From positions 186,899,608-186,963,607 of the forward strand of contig NC_056523.1 of NCBI RefSeq assembly GCF_019175285.1: a stretch of 64,000 bases of DNA, written 5' to 3'. Positions within the stretch are counted from its first letter, which is position 1; each line of letters starts with the position of its first letter. Below the pieces are notes generated by a model. That model did not search any database, was not told the DNA's origin, and saw only the letters and a program-made list of their open reading frames with translations. The translations under genes were made by a program, and so were the position numbers. This stretch comes from Sceloporus undulatus. Taxonomy: Eukaryota > Chordata > Lepidosauria > Squamata > Phrynosomatidae. Positions 33,101 to 43,539 of this stretch are shown here, piece after piece.

Positions 33101-36100
33101 AGCTGCCCATTCCTGGGTATTTATACCAATGGTATACATGCAGTCCTTCCTCTGAGGCTAAGAGAGTGTGACTTGCCCATGGTCACCCAGTGGGTTTCCA
33201 TGGCTGAGCAGGGATTTGTACCCTGGTCTCTGTTGGAAAATGTTAGCATTCTCTCTTAACTCCCTCTTTGCTGTTTAGAACAAGTGGGATTTTAGATAGC
33301 ATAGTAATTTCCTGCATGTCAAACTCTGCAGTCTTCCTTAATTTACAACCTCCCATTTGCTCACTACTAGCATTGAATTACATGGCAATAAATACCTTTT
33401 GTAACACATTAAACCATGTGATTCAGGACACTTCCATTTTTCAGATGTTACTGTCACATAAAAAAGATTCTTCTCTCTCTGTTGGTTTGCCATCTCTTCC
33501 TCCCATACCAGAAAGATGGAGAGAGTAGATATTTCTTCTTTTTCCTGATCTATTCATTAGCTAGTTAAGATGTAGGCTCCCCATGCATATGTAGATTCAG
33601 GCCATTTAGTAAACTTTTCATTAATTGAAAGCTACCTGTCAGTTTTCATATAAGCAGCATCAGACTGGAACTGTTTTTTCTGCTACTCTGCAAATGCAAA
33701 CTGATCTCCATCAGGCTTAGCTTTGATATTTAAATATAAAAGGACGAAGTCTTAGGAAACCTGAATTGCCCAACTGTCTCCAGAGTCGTAGTCCAACATT
33801 CAAACCAATACACCACACTGGCTTTGGGGAACTCCCATGCTGAGGAAAGCCATGGCAAACCCCCTCTGAACAAATCTTGCCAAGAAAGGCTCATGATAGA
33901 TTCCCTTGTAGTCACAAAATGACTTGAATACACACAACAACATAACATAAATATGGTAAAGATCCCTTCCCTACTGAGGAGGAAAGTTGCTAGTTATCAC
34001 ATCAGACAGCTTAAGAAGCAGTAGAGCTTCTCTCTAGCAGGGAGATTTCAAAGTACCTCCCCACCAAACAACAAGTCCCAATGCCCATAGTCCAATGCTC
34101 AAATCATTGCACATGTTGGGGGGGGGGTTACAAAAAGCTGTGAAAAGGATACAGCATACAGTCTCTCCTGGGACATATAAACCCCTCAAGCACAAGCTTC
34201 ATCCTTTAGATCCTTTGCTTCATCCTTATATGTCCCTAAGATTTACCATCAACGTATCCATGGGCCATATCAAAATTCATAATATTGGCCCCAAAACATG
34301 CCCTCGACTTACACATAAATTTGATTTATAATCAAGTATATCTTAGACTAGCCCTGGTACTTGGCATAACTTAATAGCATCACAACATTAATAAAGACCA
34401 TCTAACAGAGCCAGATACTGGGGGTCTTTAATACAACATAATTAGAGCAATATAATTCCACTTTAACTGCCATGACTGGCAATCCAGCTGCAGTTATAAC
34501 CATTTGTTTAGGAAGACAAGAGAGGATCTCTTTGGCTGAGAATTCTAAACTTGCCTCCGATCCCACAATCCCATAGGATATTGGCATGGAGATTAAAGTG
34601 AAATACTGTAATAGCACTAAGGACTTTACCACATGAGACTAAAAAGTGGAAAGTTTCTTTGGCTGGTACTTATCATATGACGTCGTGTCAGTCCTGCTGC
34701 TGCCTTGCATTCCATTCATTACTTTGGTGCCCCTTTTCATTGACAGGCAAAACCCATCAATAGGCTCTCAATCTCACTGCTATTCTATTATTGCCTTTGT
34801 ACGATAGATCCCTTCTGCTGCAGTTCCACTTCTCAGGCAGCCATGTGGTGTGAGGGGGTATGATTCTGCTCTTCTCCCCCTTTTACCCCCCCTCCCCCAG
34901 CGATCATGGCTGCCAACACCTTCCCAAAGCCAGCTATTCAGGAGCTGGTTGGTAGCCAGGATCGCTTTCCCCCCCTGTCTCCTGAAGCTCAGGGCTGCAC
35001 TGTGAATGTGAACACAGCAGCCAGCTTTGGGAGGCAGTCATCCTCCCTGTTCCTCCCAAAAGCACTGTTTTGCAGTGCAGAAAACAGATCACATGACCAT
35101 GGGTCAACAAAGCATTATCATGGAAGAAATTGTGAAAAGAAATGATGCCAAAGAATGCTTGCATTCTTAAACTAGTGTAATCGTGGCAGGGCAGCAGGCT
35201 GGTGTGATAAAGTCCTAAATGTCTATAAAAGTCATCCTTTTATATCTGGAATAGGGACGATGTGGCCCTGCAAACATACAACTCTCAACAGCTTCCATTC
35301 TTAAACTAGTGCAATCATGGCAGGGCAGCAGGCTGGTGAGATAAAGTCCTAAAAGTCGATAATGTAAAAGCGCCCATTGTGTGTCAGAAGACAGAGATAT
35401 TAGTGGGTTCCATTATTTCCTTTCAGATATCGAAGTTTCCTTCTACAAGAAGTTCCCCAATGTATCTGGCTTGGCTGGGGGCCCATTGCTTTCTCCCACT
35501 GCTCCATCCTCCCTCCATGCTGCTGTCACTCCTGCCCGTCGACGTCACCGGACAACGTTCAGCCAGGATCAGCTAGACCAACTGGAGGCAGCCTTTGCAA
35601 AAAACCACTACCCTGACATTTACTGTCGAGAGGAGCTGGCAAGAGCTACTAAACTCAATGAGGCTCGCATCCAGGTACCTATCTCATACAGCTCAAAAAA
35701 CATGTGGAACATGGTATATTGGATACATTAAAACATGTGGACAATGCTATTGGATATGTCAATGAAAAGGTGCATCACAGTAATGAAAAGTGACCTACAC
35801 CAAGCCTTTAAGAACAGTAACTAGAGGTATGTCCACACTGCAGGATTAAAACAGTTTGACACCACTTCAACTGCCAAAATTCTAGCCTATAGAATCCTGG
35901 GATTTGTAATTTGATGAGGTATTCAGCCTGGTCTGCCAGAGAGCTCTAGTGTCTGATTAAACTACAAATCCTAGGATTCCACAGGATATAGTTATGACAA
36001 TTAAAGTGGTATCAAACTGATACAAACTAAAATAGAAATGTGAAGTTTTGGTTCATAGTGTGGGGGGGGGAGTTGAAAAAATTCAGGAAAAAGAGGGGAT

Positions 36101-38380
36101 TTAAAAAATGGACTATGGCATTTTTCTTTTAGAAAGATGGATAAAATGTTTAAAACAAGGTGATCACATTTTTATTCCCCCTAAATAATTTCTAAAACCT
36201 ATGTAAAACTAAGGCAATGTATGCTACCTGATTCCCTTTTCTCCATTCTTTTTATGGAAATGAATAGAGAAACTGAAATACTTTCCTCCCTTTGATGGTT
36301 ATATGTGTGTGTATGTATGTATGTATTTTTGCTTGCTTATAACAAACTGGCAGAACCAAAGAGGTTACTATTACTGAACATTTACATTTCAGGACCTTGT
36401 AATTCTATTTGTAAAAAGTGTTAATCTGTTATTCTCAATAAACTGTTATTTGAATAGACGTGACATGTTAAAACATGATAGGCTAAAACATGACCATTTT
36501 ATGCTAAAGAAATGTATACATGATACATTTAATGTTCCTGAAATGACTTTCTGTTCAATCTGGAAAGGGTGCCAATATTGCATTTCACCACATCCCCATT
36601 TTTCTAAATATTTGCAATATTTATGCAGAAAAAAATGTGGGAAAGGATTCCTCCACTCATGGCTTCAAAATGTGTGACCATTTTACATCTCTAAATTAAA
36701 ACACACCCCTGTCGTCCTTTTATATATGGAATAGGGACCATGTGGCCCTACAGACATACAACTCTCAACAGCCCTAATCAGAAATAGCCGAGGTGGGAGC
36801 TGTACTCCAATAACTGGAGGGCCACATGATTCCCACTGTTCCTTTAGAATATGAGGAAACAAGGGGCTTAAAAAAGAAGAAGAAAGAAATCAACTTTAGA
36901 ACCAACTTATTTCCTTTTATATTTTGAAATCCAGGCAATATTAATTCCTAGTAGAGATCTCTCTGTGTGTGTCTGTTTATGTGTCTTATTAACATCACCT
37001 GCGGTGGCATCACTAGGGGGTGCAGGGGTGTGAAGCTCACTGGGTGACACCACAGAAGGGGTGATACCCAGTTGGGGCTGTCTGCCCACTGTAGGATGGT
37101 GTGCTGCACAGGAGGTGGGCACATGTCTCTTCCCCACTGCCCTGCCTCTCCCCACCGTGGGGGGCATGGCAGCAGGGAAGAAGGTGAGAGCAGTGGGCAC
37201 ACGCCTCTGCCAGCTTCCTCACTGCCCTGGCTCTCTTCACCAAGGGAGCCAACACAGCAAGAAAGTCGTGGGCAGCGGATACATGCCACTGCCATTTGGG
37301 AAAGCCCAAATGAGAAGCCCCCCAGCCCCTGACCTTCCCTTCCATCCCCTCTCAGATATTTACAAAATGAATCAGAAAGCCAGATGGGTGTGCAAAATCA
37401 AGGTGTATGCTTACAGTTATGACAAATACTTACCTACAACATCTGCTTAGACTTCCAGGCCCTACACAATTCCATCTATTTACCTTCAGCATACCTATGT
37501 ATCAATGAATAATAGTTTCCTCAAGCTCACTGTCTGCATGATTGTCATTTTTATTTATTTTATTTTTTTACAACAATTAGAGTATGATTTGTCCATTCTG
37601 GATGTATTGTACAAGCCTATCACTGAATTTTTTGTTCATGGAATTGATTTATCTTCTTAGCTCTTGACTACTGATGAAAGACATCCTTGATTATTCCAAA
37701 TGCCTGGAATGGCCAATGAGCATGCGTGTGTAACCTGCACAAGAACAATATTATGATTCCACTTGTGATTGTCATGGCTCCATCCTATGGAATGCTGGGC
37801 TTTGTAGTTTGCTCAGAGGCACCAGAGGAAAATTCTCTTGCTGAATATTTTTTTTTAAATTACGCCCTCCACTGCTATTCCCAAATTTCCATAGGATACA
37901 GACATGACAGTTCAAGTGGAATCATAGCACTATAATGGTGTAGTGTGAACGTATCTCTTCAGATATTTTAGCTGGGCATAATGTTCACAATGTGCATTTT
38001 GTCTACTTTTGTTTTGACAGGTATGGTTCCAGAATCGGCGGGCAAAACAGAGAAAGCAGGAACGAGCTGTACCCAAATGTGCCACTCCTGGTGTTCTCTC
38101 TGTCTGTCCCATGCCTGCACCTCCAACCCGACAGTATCAGTACCCACCCACCCTTGGGTCACCCCATCACCTGTCCCGTTTTCCTTCCACCTACGCTCTG
38201 CCACCTCCACCGTCCCTTGCTACTTCTACCCAGTTTCCATGCCCTGTCTCCCACCACCCTCAAACCTCCCGCACTCATGAAGACTGGTACACCCCTATGC
38301 GCACTATTGGTTCCCCCACAGTTGCTCCAGCACCTTCCATGATCTCCCTGAGCCTTGATCCCAACACCCACTGGAACTGA
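30192..38380 (+). CDS. PROP1: PROP1, paired-like homeobox transcription factor, complete in three exons
   Basis: Coding exons are 30192-30270 (79 nt), 35427-35674 (248) and 38021-38380 (360). They total 687 nt, or 228 residues, close to the 226 of human PROP1, with the same junction phases (exon 1 ends in phase 1; exon 2/3 splits the homeodomain just before VWFQNRR). Donors are GTGAGT and GTACCT; acceptors are TTTCAG and GACAG. The homeodomain spans about residues 64-123, starting [17 protein letters not shown], with Gln50 (residue 113) and Asn51. After it comes AKQRKQER and a proline-rich tail containing EDWYTP, ending [12 protein letters not shown], which mirrors the mammalian PROP1 terminus LSLEPSKSWN. 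PROP1 is a nuclear activator needed for POU1F1 expression in pituitary development. The N-terminus ([14 protein letters not shown]) is short and diverged, but exon 1 is supported by its phase, strong donor and promoter. Confidence 0.95.
30560..31960. other. PROP1 intron 1, first part, no element recognised
   Basis: Unique-looking sequence apart from a short fragment of the 'tagcacctctaaag' fold-back repeat near 30690-30770. No conserved enhancer can be recognised without comparison. Confidence 0.35.
31975..32062. mobile_element. Half copy of the 'GTAGCACCTTTGAGACTAA' fold-back repeat
   Basis: Contains 'gatcagtatgcaaagggatgttgtagcacctttgagattcactgagaaa' and 'cataagctttcaccgtctgaggc'. Confidence 0.55.
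32087..32288 (-). mobile_element. Sauria-type SINE
   Basis: Reverse orientation: (TTG)n tail, GTGTGCCTTCAAGTTGTTTC, 'gacttacggcagccctaagg', then the body, ending in 'ccactacaccacgctggctctc'. Well preserved. Confidence 0.88.
32288..32505. mobile_element. Palindromic MITE, 'CTGCAG...AATCC' family
   Basis: Full copy: ACACTGCAGAATTAATACAG at the left, the inverted 'ggcattaactctgcagtgtg' at the right, and both inner arms around 'ctgtagttttgt'. Confidence 0.8.
32537..32748. mobile_element. Palindromic MITE, 'CTGCAG...AATCC' family
   Basis: Second full copy, 30 bases from the last one: GCACTGCAGAAATAATCCAG at the left and 'ctgtgttaattctgcagtgtggctgcagcc' at the right. Confidence 0.8.
32920..33245. 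repeat. Mosaic of MITE and SINE fragments
   Basis: A MITE piece ('cactgttatagccattattccatttcaactcccctggaatcc') is followed by a hAT-like piece starting CAGTGCTACTCAAAGTGG (33051) and a minus-strand Sauria SINE body (33143-33235). Confidence 0.5.
33245..34420. other. PROP1 intron 1, middle; one SINE-like mosaic
   Basis: At 33755-33950 Sauria-type SINE pieces are joined in mixed order ('ccaacattcaaaccaatacaccacactggct' then 'aaaccccctctgaacaaatcttgcc'). The rest is not recognised. Confidence 0.4.
34430..34630. mobile_element. Palindromic MITE relative, 'AATTCCACTTTAACTGCC' subtype
   Basis: The ends 'agagcaatataattccactttaactgccatg' and 'attaaagtgaaatactgtaatagcac' are inverted. It belongs to a subtype also at 37740-37940 and 40370-40525. 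Confidence 0.55.
35162..35370 (+). repeat. 134-base local duplication in PROP1 intron 1
   Basis: CATTCTTAAACTAGTG begins at 35162 and again at 35296. The first 63 bases of the two copies differ at about five positions. The 64 bases between them recur at 36713, so a small mobile fragment lies inside the unit. Confidence 0.8.
35828..36038. mobile_element. Palindromic MITE, 'CTGCAG...AATCC' family
   Basis: Left 'ccacactgcaggattaaaacagtttgacaccacttcaactgcc' and right inverted 'gacaattaaagtggtatcaaactgataca'. It lies in PROP1 intron 2, 150 bases 3' of exon 2. Confidence 0.7.
36040..37000. other. PROP1 intron 2, middle, one small repeat
   Basis: 36713-36840 shares its first 60 bases with 35232-35295 and ends in the 'ctggagggccacatgattcccac' motif of a dispersed element. 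The rest is unrecognised, AT-rich sequence. Confidence 0.4.
37003..37335. mobile_element. Partial element with GGTGGCATCACTAGGGGG end
   Basis: The left end matches 19895 and beyond; the inner part is GC-rich and the right end is not found, so it appears truncated. The open frames inside are artefacts of GC richness. Confidence 0.5.
37740..37945. mobile_element. Palindromic MITE, 'ATTCCACTTG...' subtype
   Basis: Left 'acaatattatgattccacttgtgattgtcatggctcc' and right inverted 'gacagttcaagtggaatcatagcactataa'. It lies 80 bases before the acceptor of PROP1 exon 3. Confidence 0.6.
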
Positions 38381-38759
38381 GGGCCTCTTTGTCTGCAAAG
38401 GTATGGATAAGGTTCATCCAGGCAGATTAGGACAAAGACAGTCATAAAGGTACCAAAGATATACATCACTGTCTTGTTTCTTCTGTTGATGGAGGGTTCC
38501 TGGAAGATGGTGCATGGGTTCTGCTCTTCCAGTGAATAGTTCTGAGCAGCAAGGACATCTGCAGAAGATCACACACATACACATGGGCAACAACACCTTT
38601 GAGGCAAAACCACCTGAGGAACAGTCCAAGTGCTATAGCCTATCTCAACCCCTGGCAATCTTGTGACAATTCATCTGCTTTGGTTCAGGCCTCAGAGGGA
38701 GAGAAGAACTACGAGACCTGATCCCCTTCCTCACTGCCATTCCCTTCTCCTTTTGTGCC

Positions 38760-38880
38760 GTGTCTTTTTAGATTGTAAGCAGGGAATCATTTCATTAAAA
38801 ATAATAATAATTGTAAGCCACTCTGAGAGCCTTTAGGGCTGAAGGGCGTGGTATAAATAACGTAAATAATAATAATCTGC
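38760..38880 (+). mobile_element. L2-type LINE 3' terminus
   Basis: 'gattgtaagcagggaatc', 'tgtaagccactctgagagcc', 'gtataaata' and an AAT-rich end are typical of L2-clade 3' ends. It lies about 380 bases 3' of the PROP1 stop, so the PROP1 poly(A) site may be before it or borrowed from it. Confidence 0.55.
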
Positions 38881-39142
38881 TGAAGAACACCCATGCCTTA
38901 GCTAAAGATGACCTATGCTTTACTGACACTTCCTTGGGATGCTCTTGAATGTGCACTCAGCTCATACGCAAGATATTGGCCAGGTTTACTAGGCCTTATA
39001 TCTAGTGGTATAGTGGAGCTCAGTGCTTTTTATTGGCAGGACTCTGTCATCATTTACCACCCTCCTTACACTCCTCTGTTTCCTCTGAGTTTATCCACAA
39101 TTCCCACATTACGTGGAGGGGAAACTGATTTACCAATAAACA

Positions 39143-39455
39143 ATGCATTGTTATGAACTTCAATATTCCTTTTCTGTTTCTGTCAACGACACTTCTATCC
39201 AACCGGTTCATCAAGCCCACAGTCTTGGCTTCATTTTTGACTCTTCTCTGTCATTTATTCCCCAGATCCAGGCCACCGCCAAGGCCTGTAGATTCTTTCT
39301 CCACAACATTGCCAAGATCCGTCCATTCCTGTCAGCCTCTACTGCCAAGACTCTAGTCCATGCCCTGGTGGTTTCGCGACACCGAAGATGCCTCTGCATG
39401 TATATTTTGTCTCCACAAAGGCCATTGTTTGTGGAAAAGCAGGCTCTGAATGTAA
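39143..39455 (+). mobile_element. L2-type LINE reverse transcriptase fragment
   Basis: An open frame of about 100 residues matches the thumb region of L2 elements: LGFIFDSSLSF, then FFLHNIAKIRPFLS, then TAKTLVHALVVSR. 5'-truncated and ended by unrelated sequence. Confidence 0.75.
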
Positions 39456-39521
39456 TAAATAAATATCTTATATCTGACCCAGGGAAGCCACTGTTTGTGC
39501 TCTGTCTTTGAAGTGAAGTCA

Positions 39522-40058
39522 TATTCAGGGCTGACTCGAGGTATTTGGCCACCCTAGGCGAGAAATATTTTGGCACCCCATGTCATCATCCCTCATAATT
39601 ATTTTCACCCCTTGATTTCAGCTGTTTCATTTGTGAAACACTATTGCATGATCACTACCAACAATGCAAAACATGAAAACAGACTAGTTTGTTTGTTGTG
39701 AACAGTAAACTGAAGACGACTGGTGACTGGTGTTCCGTGTTGTGGCACCAGGGGTAAGGTGGGTGAGGGTGAGAGTAGAGGGGCTGTTGACTTTGCGGTT
39801 ATGTTCAAGGCGCAGGTGGAAGGCGGATGATGTACCATGTGACCGTACCATGGAGATAAGGGTGCACACATTTATGTTTTGGCCATTGTACAAAGAAACC
39901 GACATACGGTAGCTTGCTTTTACATTGCTTGCTGTAATGAGTTTTCACTTTAATATTGTTTAATTACGCAAAAAATTATACAAAAAAGCTGCCAAGCCAC
40001 CCCTAAATTTTGCCACTCTAGGTGGCTGCCTAGTTCACCTGTATGGATGAGCTGGCTC
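39522..40058. mobile_element. hAT-like non-autonomous element
   Basis: The left end CAGGGCTGACTCGAGGTATT and the right end GATGAGCTGGCTCTGG are inverted relatives, with 'ccaccctaggcgag' near the left and 'cactctaggtggctgcctag' near the right. The CAGGG start fits hAT. No transposase. Confidence 0.55.
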
Positions 40059-40369
40059 TGGTCATATTGAAGAACCTACCATTCCAAGTCAGCACTTGAG
40101 AATGATGGGAATTCCAATCCAGTGTTTCAGGAGAAAAGCAGATCTGAAAGGTTGCACCATCTTTCAGCTTGTGCTTTTCTTCCAGCTCCTTTCTGCAAGT
40201 GTGTAGATCTGTGCAGTTTGAGTGGCTTTATATACTCTCCAAAATATCACAGATAAAAATAAAGACTTTTGTATACTAGTGACACATTTCAAGTTTTAGC
40301 CGATGTCTCAGTGCCTTATGGCAATTCTGCTCCCTCTCTATGATTTTAAATTCTGTTTTAGGTTACTTT

Positions 40370-40525
40370 CACACTATAGTTATAGTACTATGATTCCATT
40401 TTATCTGCCATGGCAACATCCTATAGAAACCTGGGATTTGCAGTTTAGTGGGAGGCATTTGAATTCTCAGCTAGGGAGCTCCTCTGAGTCTCAGCAAACT
40501 ACAAATCCCAGGATTCCATAGGATG
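40370..40525. mobile_element. Palindromic MITE relative, 'GATTCCATTTTATCTGCC' subtype
   Basis: 'tatagtactatgattccattttatctgccatggc' at the left and 'aaatcccaggattccatagg' at the right. The right end is lost at the boundary with the CR1 fragment. Confidence 0.55.
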
Positions 40526-40560
40526 CAGACTCTGCTTGAAGACCTCCAAGGACGGAGACT

Positions 40561-40915
40561 CCACTAAAATCTCAGAGGAAGGAACCTCCTGAGAGTAAAG
40601 GCTGTCCGACAGTGGAACATACGTTCCACTGTCGGACAGCCTTTACTCTCAGGAGGTTCCTCCTTATGGTGAGGTGGAATCTCTTTTCCTGCAGTTGGCC
40701 TCCATTGTTCCATGTCCTGTTCTCTGGAGCAGCAGAAAACAAGCTTACTCCATCCTCAATATGACATCCCTTCAAATATTTAAACAAGACTATCATATCA
40801 CCTCTTAACCTTCTCTTCTCCAGGCTAAACATCCCCAGCTCCCTAAGTCATTCTTCATAGGGCATGGTTTCCATATCCTTCACCATTTTCGTCTCCCTCC
40901 TTTGGACACGCATTT
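40561..40915 (-). mobile_element. CR1 LINE 3' end with an inverted duplication at its tip
   Basis: From 40623 to 40915 the minus strand is CR1 C-terminus (MFSLEKRRLRGDMIVLFKYL, then GCHIEDGVSLFSAAPENRT). Bases 40580-40618 repeat the same CR1 segment in the opposite direction, as a perfect 39-base inverted copy with a 4-base spacer. Confidence 0.85.
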
Positions 40916-41220
40916 TGCAAATGCATCTGCAAAGTTAAAATAAGGATGGTGGACAAAATTCTTCATGCATTATGTAGTTATGTATACACAACTTTAGTTG
41001 TGTAGCTTAGTGCCTTCTGGCCCAGACACCCCCCCCCACACACACACAACCAATTTTATTGAGCATCAGCTGTGTGGAAAATGGAAGTCCATTCTAATGG
41101 TGATCATGGTGTGGTGGGATGATGTTTCCACCCCCTTCCCACCAACTAGCAAGGCTTGACACAAGAAATCTGATAGGATCGTGCTTTAGCACCCTGATTG
41201 TGGATGTAACGATATTTTAT

Positions 41221-41418
41221 AGGTTGTTGTTGTGTGTTTTTAAGTCATTTCCAGCTTTTGGCGAACCTAAGGCAAACCTATCATTAGGTTTTCTTGGCAA
41301 CATTTGTTCAGAGGTTTGTCATTGCCTTCCTCTGAGGCTGTGAGAGTGAGTGACTTATCCAAGGTCACCCAGTAGGTTTCATGGATGAAACACTGAAACC
41401 ACTACACTACATTGACTC
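41221..41418 (-). mobile_element. Sauria-type SINE
   Basis: Reverse orientation: TTGTTGTTGTGTGTTTTTAAG, 'gtcatttccagcttttggcgaacc', 'gagtgacttatccaaggtcacc', ending 'aaccactacactacattgactct'. Confidence 0.8.
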
Positions 41419-41739
41419 TAGTTAGGTACATCACAACTACATTGTCATCTGTGAGATGTTCTGGAGCATTATATGTTAAGAGTTTGACTAATTCAGTGTG
41501 CATTTTTCACATAGACATATTATTTGTTCATTTATTGGATTTATATTCTGTTTGTTGTCCCCAAATGGGACTTGAGGCAATTTACAGTAATATTGAATTA
41601 CAACGAGTTAAAATCCCAAGTAAGAGCAAAGATTAAAACAATATTTAATTAATGGCACAATTAAAAGCAAATTAAAAACATGTCAATAGCTGGCATGGCA
41701 GCAACTTCCTAGACAGATGGGTCATGAATCTCAGATTAT

Positions 41740-42305
41740 CAGATTGCAAGGATTAATGGAATTGCATAAAATCTTCAAGTACAAAGAGATATCACTGAGC
41801 ATCAAAATCAAGACTGTCCATGCTACAATATTTCTGATTTCTATGTACGGTTGTGAAGGCTAGAGAGTGAAAAAAGCTGATATGGGGAAAAAATCACTCA
41901 TATGAAATGTGGTGCTGGAGAAACATTCTACGGATGCTGCGGACTGTTAAAAATACAAACAAATGGGTCCATCCAAGAGCACATCAAACTTGAATTTATG
42001 CTAGGAAAAACAAAAACAAAACAGAGACGTGTGCATTTTGGTAGAATTCAAAGCTATAATAGCTGTGTTCAGTATGTAGAGAGTTCTTGTAGCAACTTTA
42101 GTTAGTCTCAAAGGTGATAGAAGGTCTCACTATATACGGTGTATTTTGAAAAGGATGAGATGACGTGACTCGTTGTAAAAAATGATGGTAGTGCTCATTA
42201 AAGTGGGAGACAACAGGGAAAGAGGAAGACGGCTTTACAGGTGCATTCACTGTATCAAGGAAGCCACAGCCCTGAGGTCTCTCATTTGTAGGGCCATTGG
42301 AAATT
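41740..42305 (+). mobile_element. BovB-type (RTE) LINE, interrupted
   Basis: Decayed RTE C-terminal region: 'ctatgtacggttgtgaaggctagagagtgaaaaaagc', 'tgctggagaaacattctacggatgctgcgg', then after a foreign piece at about 42025-42120, 'gacaacagggaaagaggaagacggc' and 'tcaaggaagccacagccctgag'. Confidence 0.65.
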
Positions 42306-42505
42306 AACTATGTAGAGAGATCTTGTAGCACCTTTGAGACTAAAGGAAAGAAATTGGCAGCAGGAGCTTTTGTAAAGTCAGATGCATCTGAGGAAGTAGA
42401 CTTTAGTCTTTCTTTTCTTTAGTCTCAAAGGTGCTACAAGATCTCTCTATGTACTGATTCTGCAGACCAACATGGCTATTATATCTTTGAATTCTAAGTA
42501 AACCT
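42305..42505. mobile_element. 'GTAGCACCTTTGAGACTAA' fold-back repeat, hairpin copy
   Basis: A perfect 32-base inverted repeat (42313-42344 and 42418-42449) closes a loop of 73 bases, followed by 'gattctgcagaccaacatggctattatatctttgaattc'. Confidence 0.8.
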
Positions 42506-42934
42506 ATGCATATTTTACTTGGAAGTAATTTCCATTGTGTCCAGCGAGCTGTGAGACTCATATTGCATGTAGGCCTAAGAGAGCACAGTGACAGAGACTC
42601 CTTTTTGTTCTAGTGCATTGAAGTAATGATACCATTAGAGAGAAAAAAGTATGAAAGAAATTAAAACACTAATTAGACCCCACCCCCACCCCCACCCCCT
42701 CAGTTAAAACAGATCTTTCAATCTGTTCAACCACCTTCTTCCCTTTTTCCAGGCCAGATACACACTTCTCCTTTTGTTTCTTCTACTTGCCCAACAGTTA
42801 CAACAGCTTGTTTTGTTTTGATTTTCTGCTCTAAAATGAGAGCAAAAGTACACTCTTTAGGTGGGGAATGGCAGGAGGTGCATAGGCCTAAAATCTGTGG
42901 TAAATATTGTGTGTGCATACAGTGCATGGCGTAG

Positions 42935-43230
42935 CTCTGGAGACTAGGGTTCCAGTCCCGGCTCGGCCATGAAACCCACTGGGTGAGTTTATTGGTAAAT
43001 TATTAGTAAATATTGTGTATGCATGGCATAGTAGTGGTTTGGGTGTTCAACTATGGCGCTGGAGAGCAGGGTTCGAATCCCGGCTCGGCCATGAAACCCA
43101 CCGAGTGACCTTGGGCAAGTCACACTCTCTCAGCCTCAGAGGATGGCAATGGCTAAGCTTCTCTGAACAAACCCTGTGATTGGTTCGCTTTAGGGTCGAT
43201 TTGGAGGCACAAAAGGCTTATGGATATCAA
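42935..43230 (+). mobile_element. Sauria-type SINE, broken copy followed by a near-full copy
   Basis: A box-B-bearing head at 42935-42990 (GGTTCCAGTCCCGGCTCGGC) is followed by a longer copy at 43024-43230 with GGTTCGAATCCCGGCTCGGC, 'gaccttgggcaagtcacactctctcagcctcag' and the tail 'ttagggtcgatttggaggcac'. Box B is intact in the second. Confidence 0.82.
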
Positions 43231-43539
43231 CAAAAGCCAAGTAAATGCCTTTACCAAACCACTCCATTGTTTATTTATTTATTATTAGGTCTTCTCCACA
43301 TTCCCCATTTTTTTATTTATCCCCCTCTTTCTCTCTCTGGTGAAGTCAGGTTTTTAAAAAGACATTATTTTCATTATGTGACAACAAAGGGGACAGGGCC
43401 AGAAACATTTTGGCGACGCCATTTATTTCAAAACCGACTTTGTGAGGGAAGAAAAAGCCATACAAAAAAAAAAGGGAAAATCCCCGGATGTAACAGGAGG
43501 AAGAGGCGAACACCCTCAGAAACAGAGACAACCATTGGG

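Noticed and set aside
34906-35145. 80-codon open frame considered as PROP1 exon 1
   Set aside because: No good phase-1 donor. The 79-nt exon at 30192-30270 has the right phase, a GTGAGT donor and a promoter.
37000-37450. Overlapping open frames on both strands
   Set aside because: They lie within a GC-rich truncated transposable element.
43024-43100. Possible tRNA gene (intact box B, GGTTCGAATCC)
   Set aside because: No cloverleaf; it is the head of a tRNA-derived SINE.
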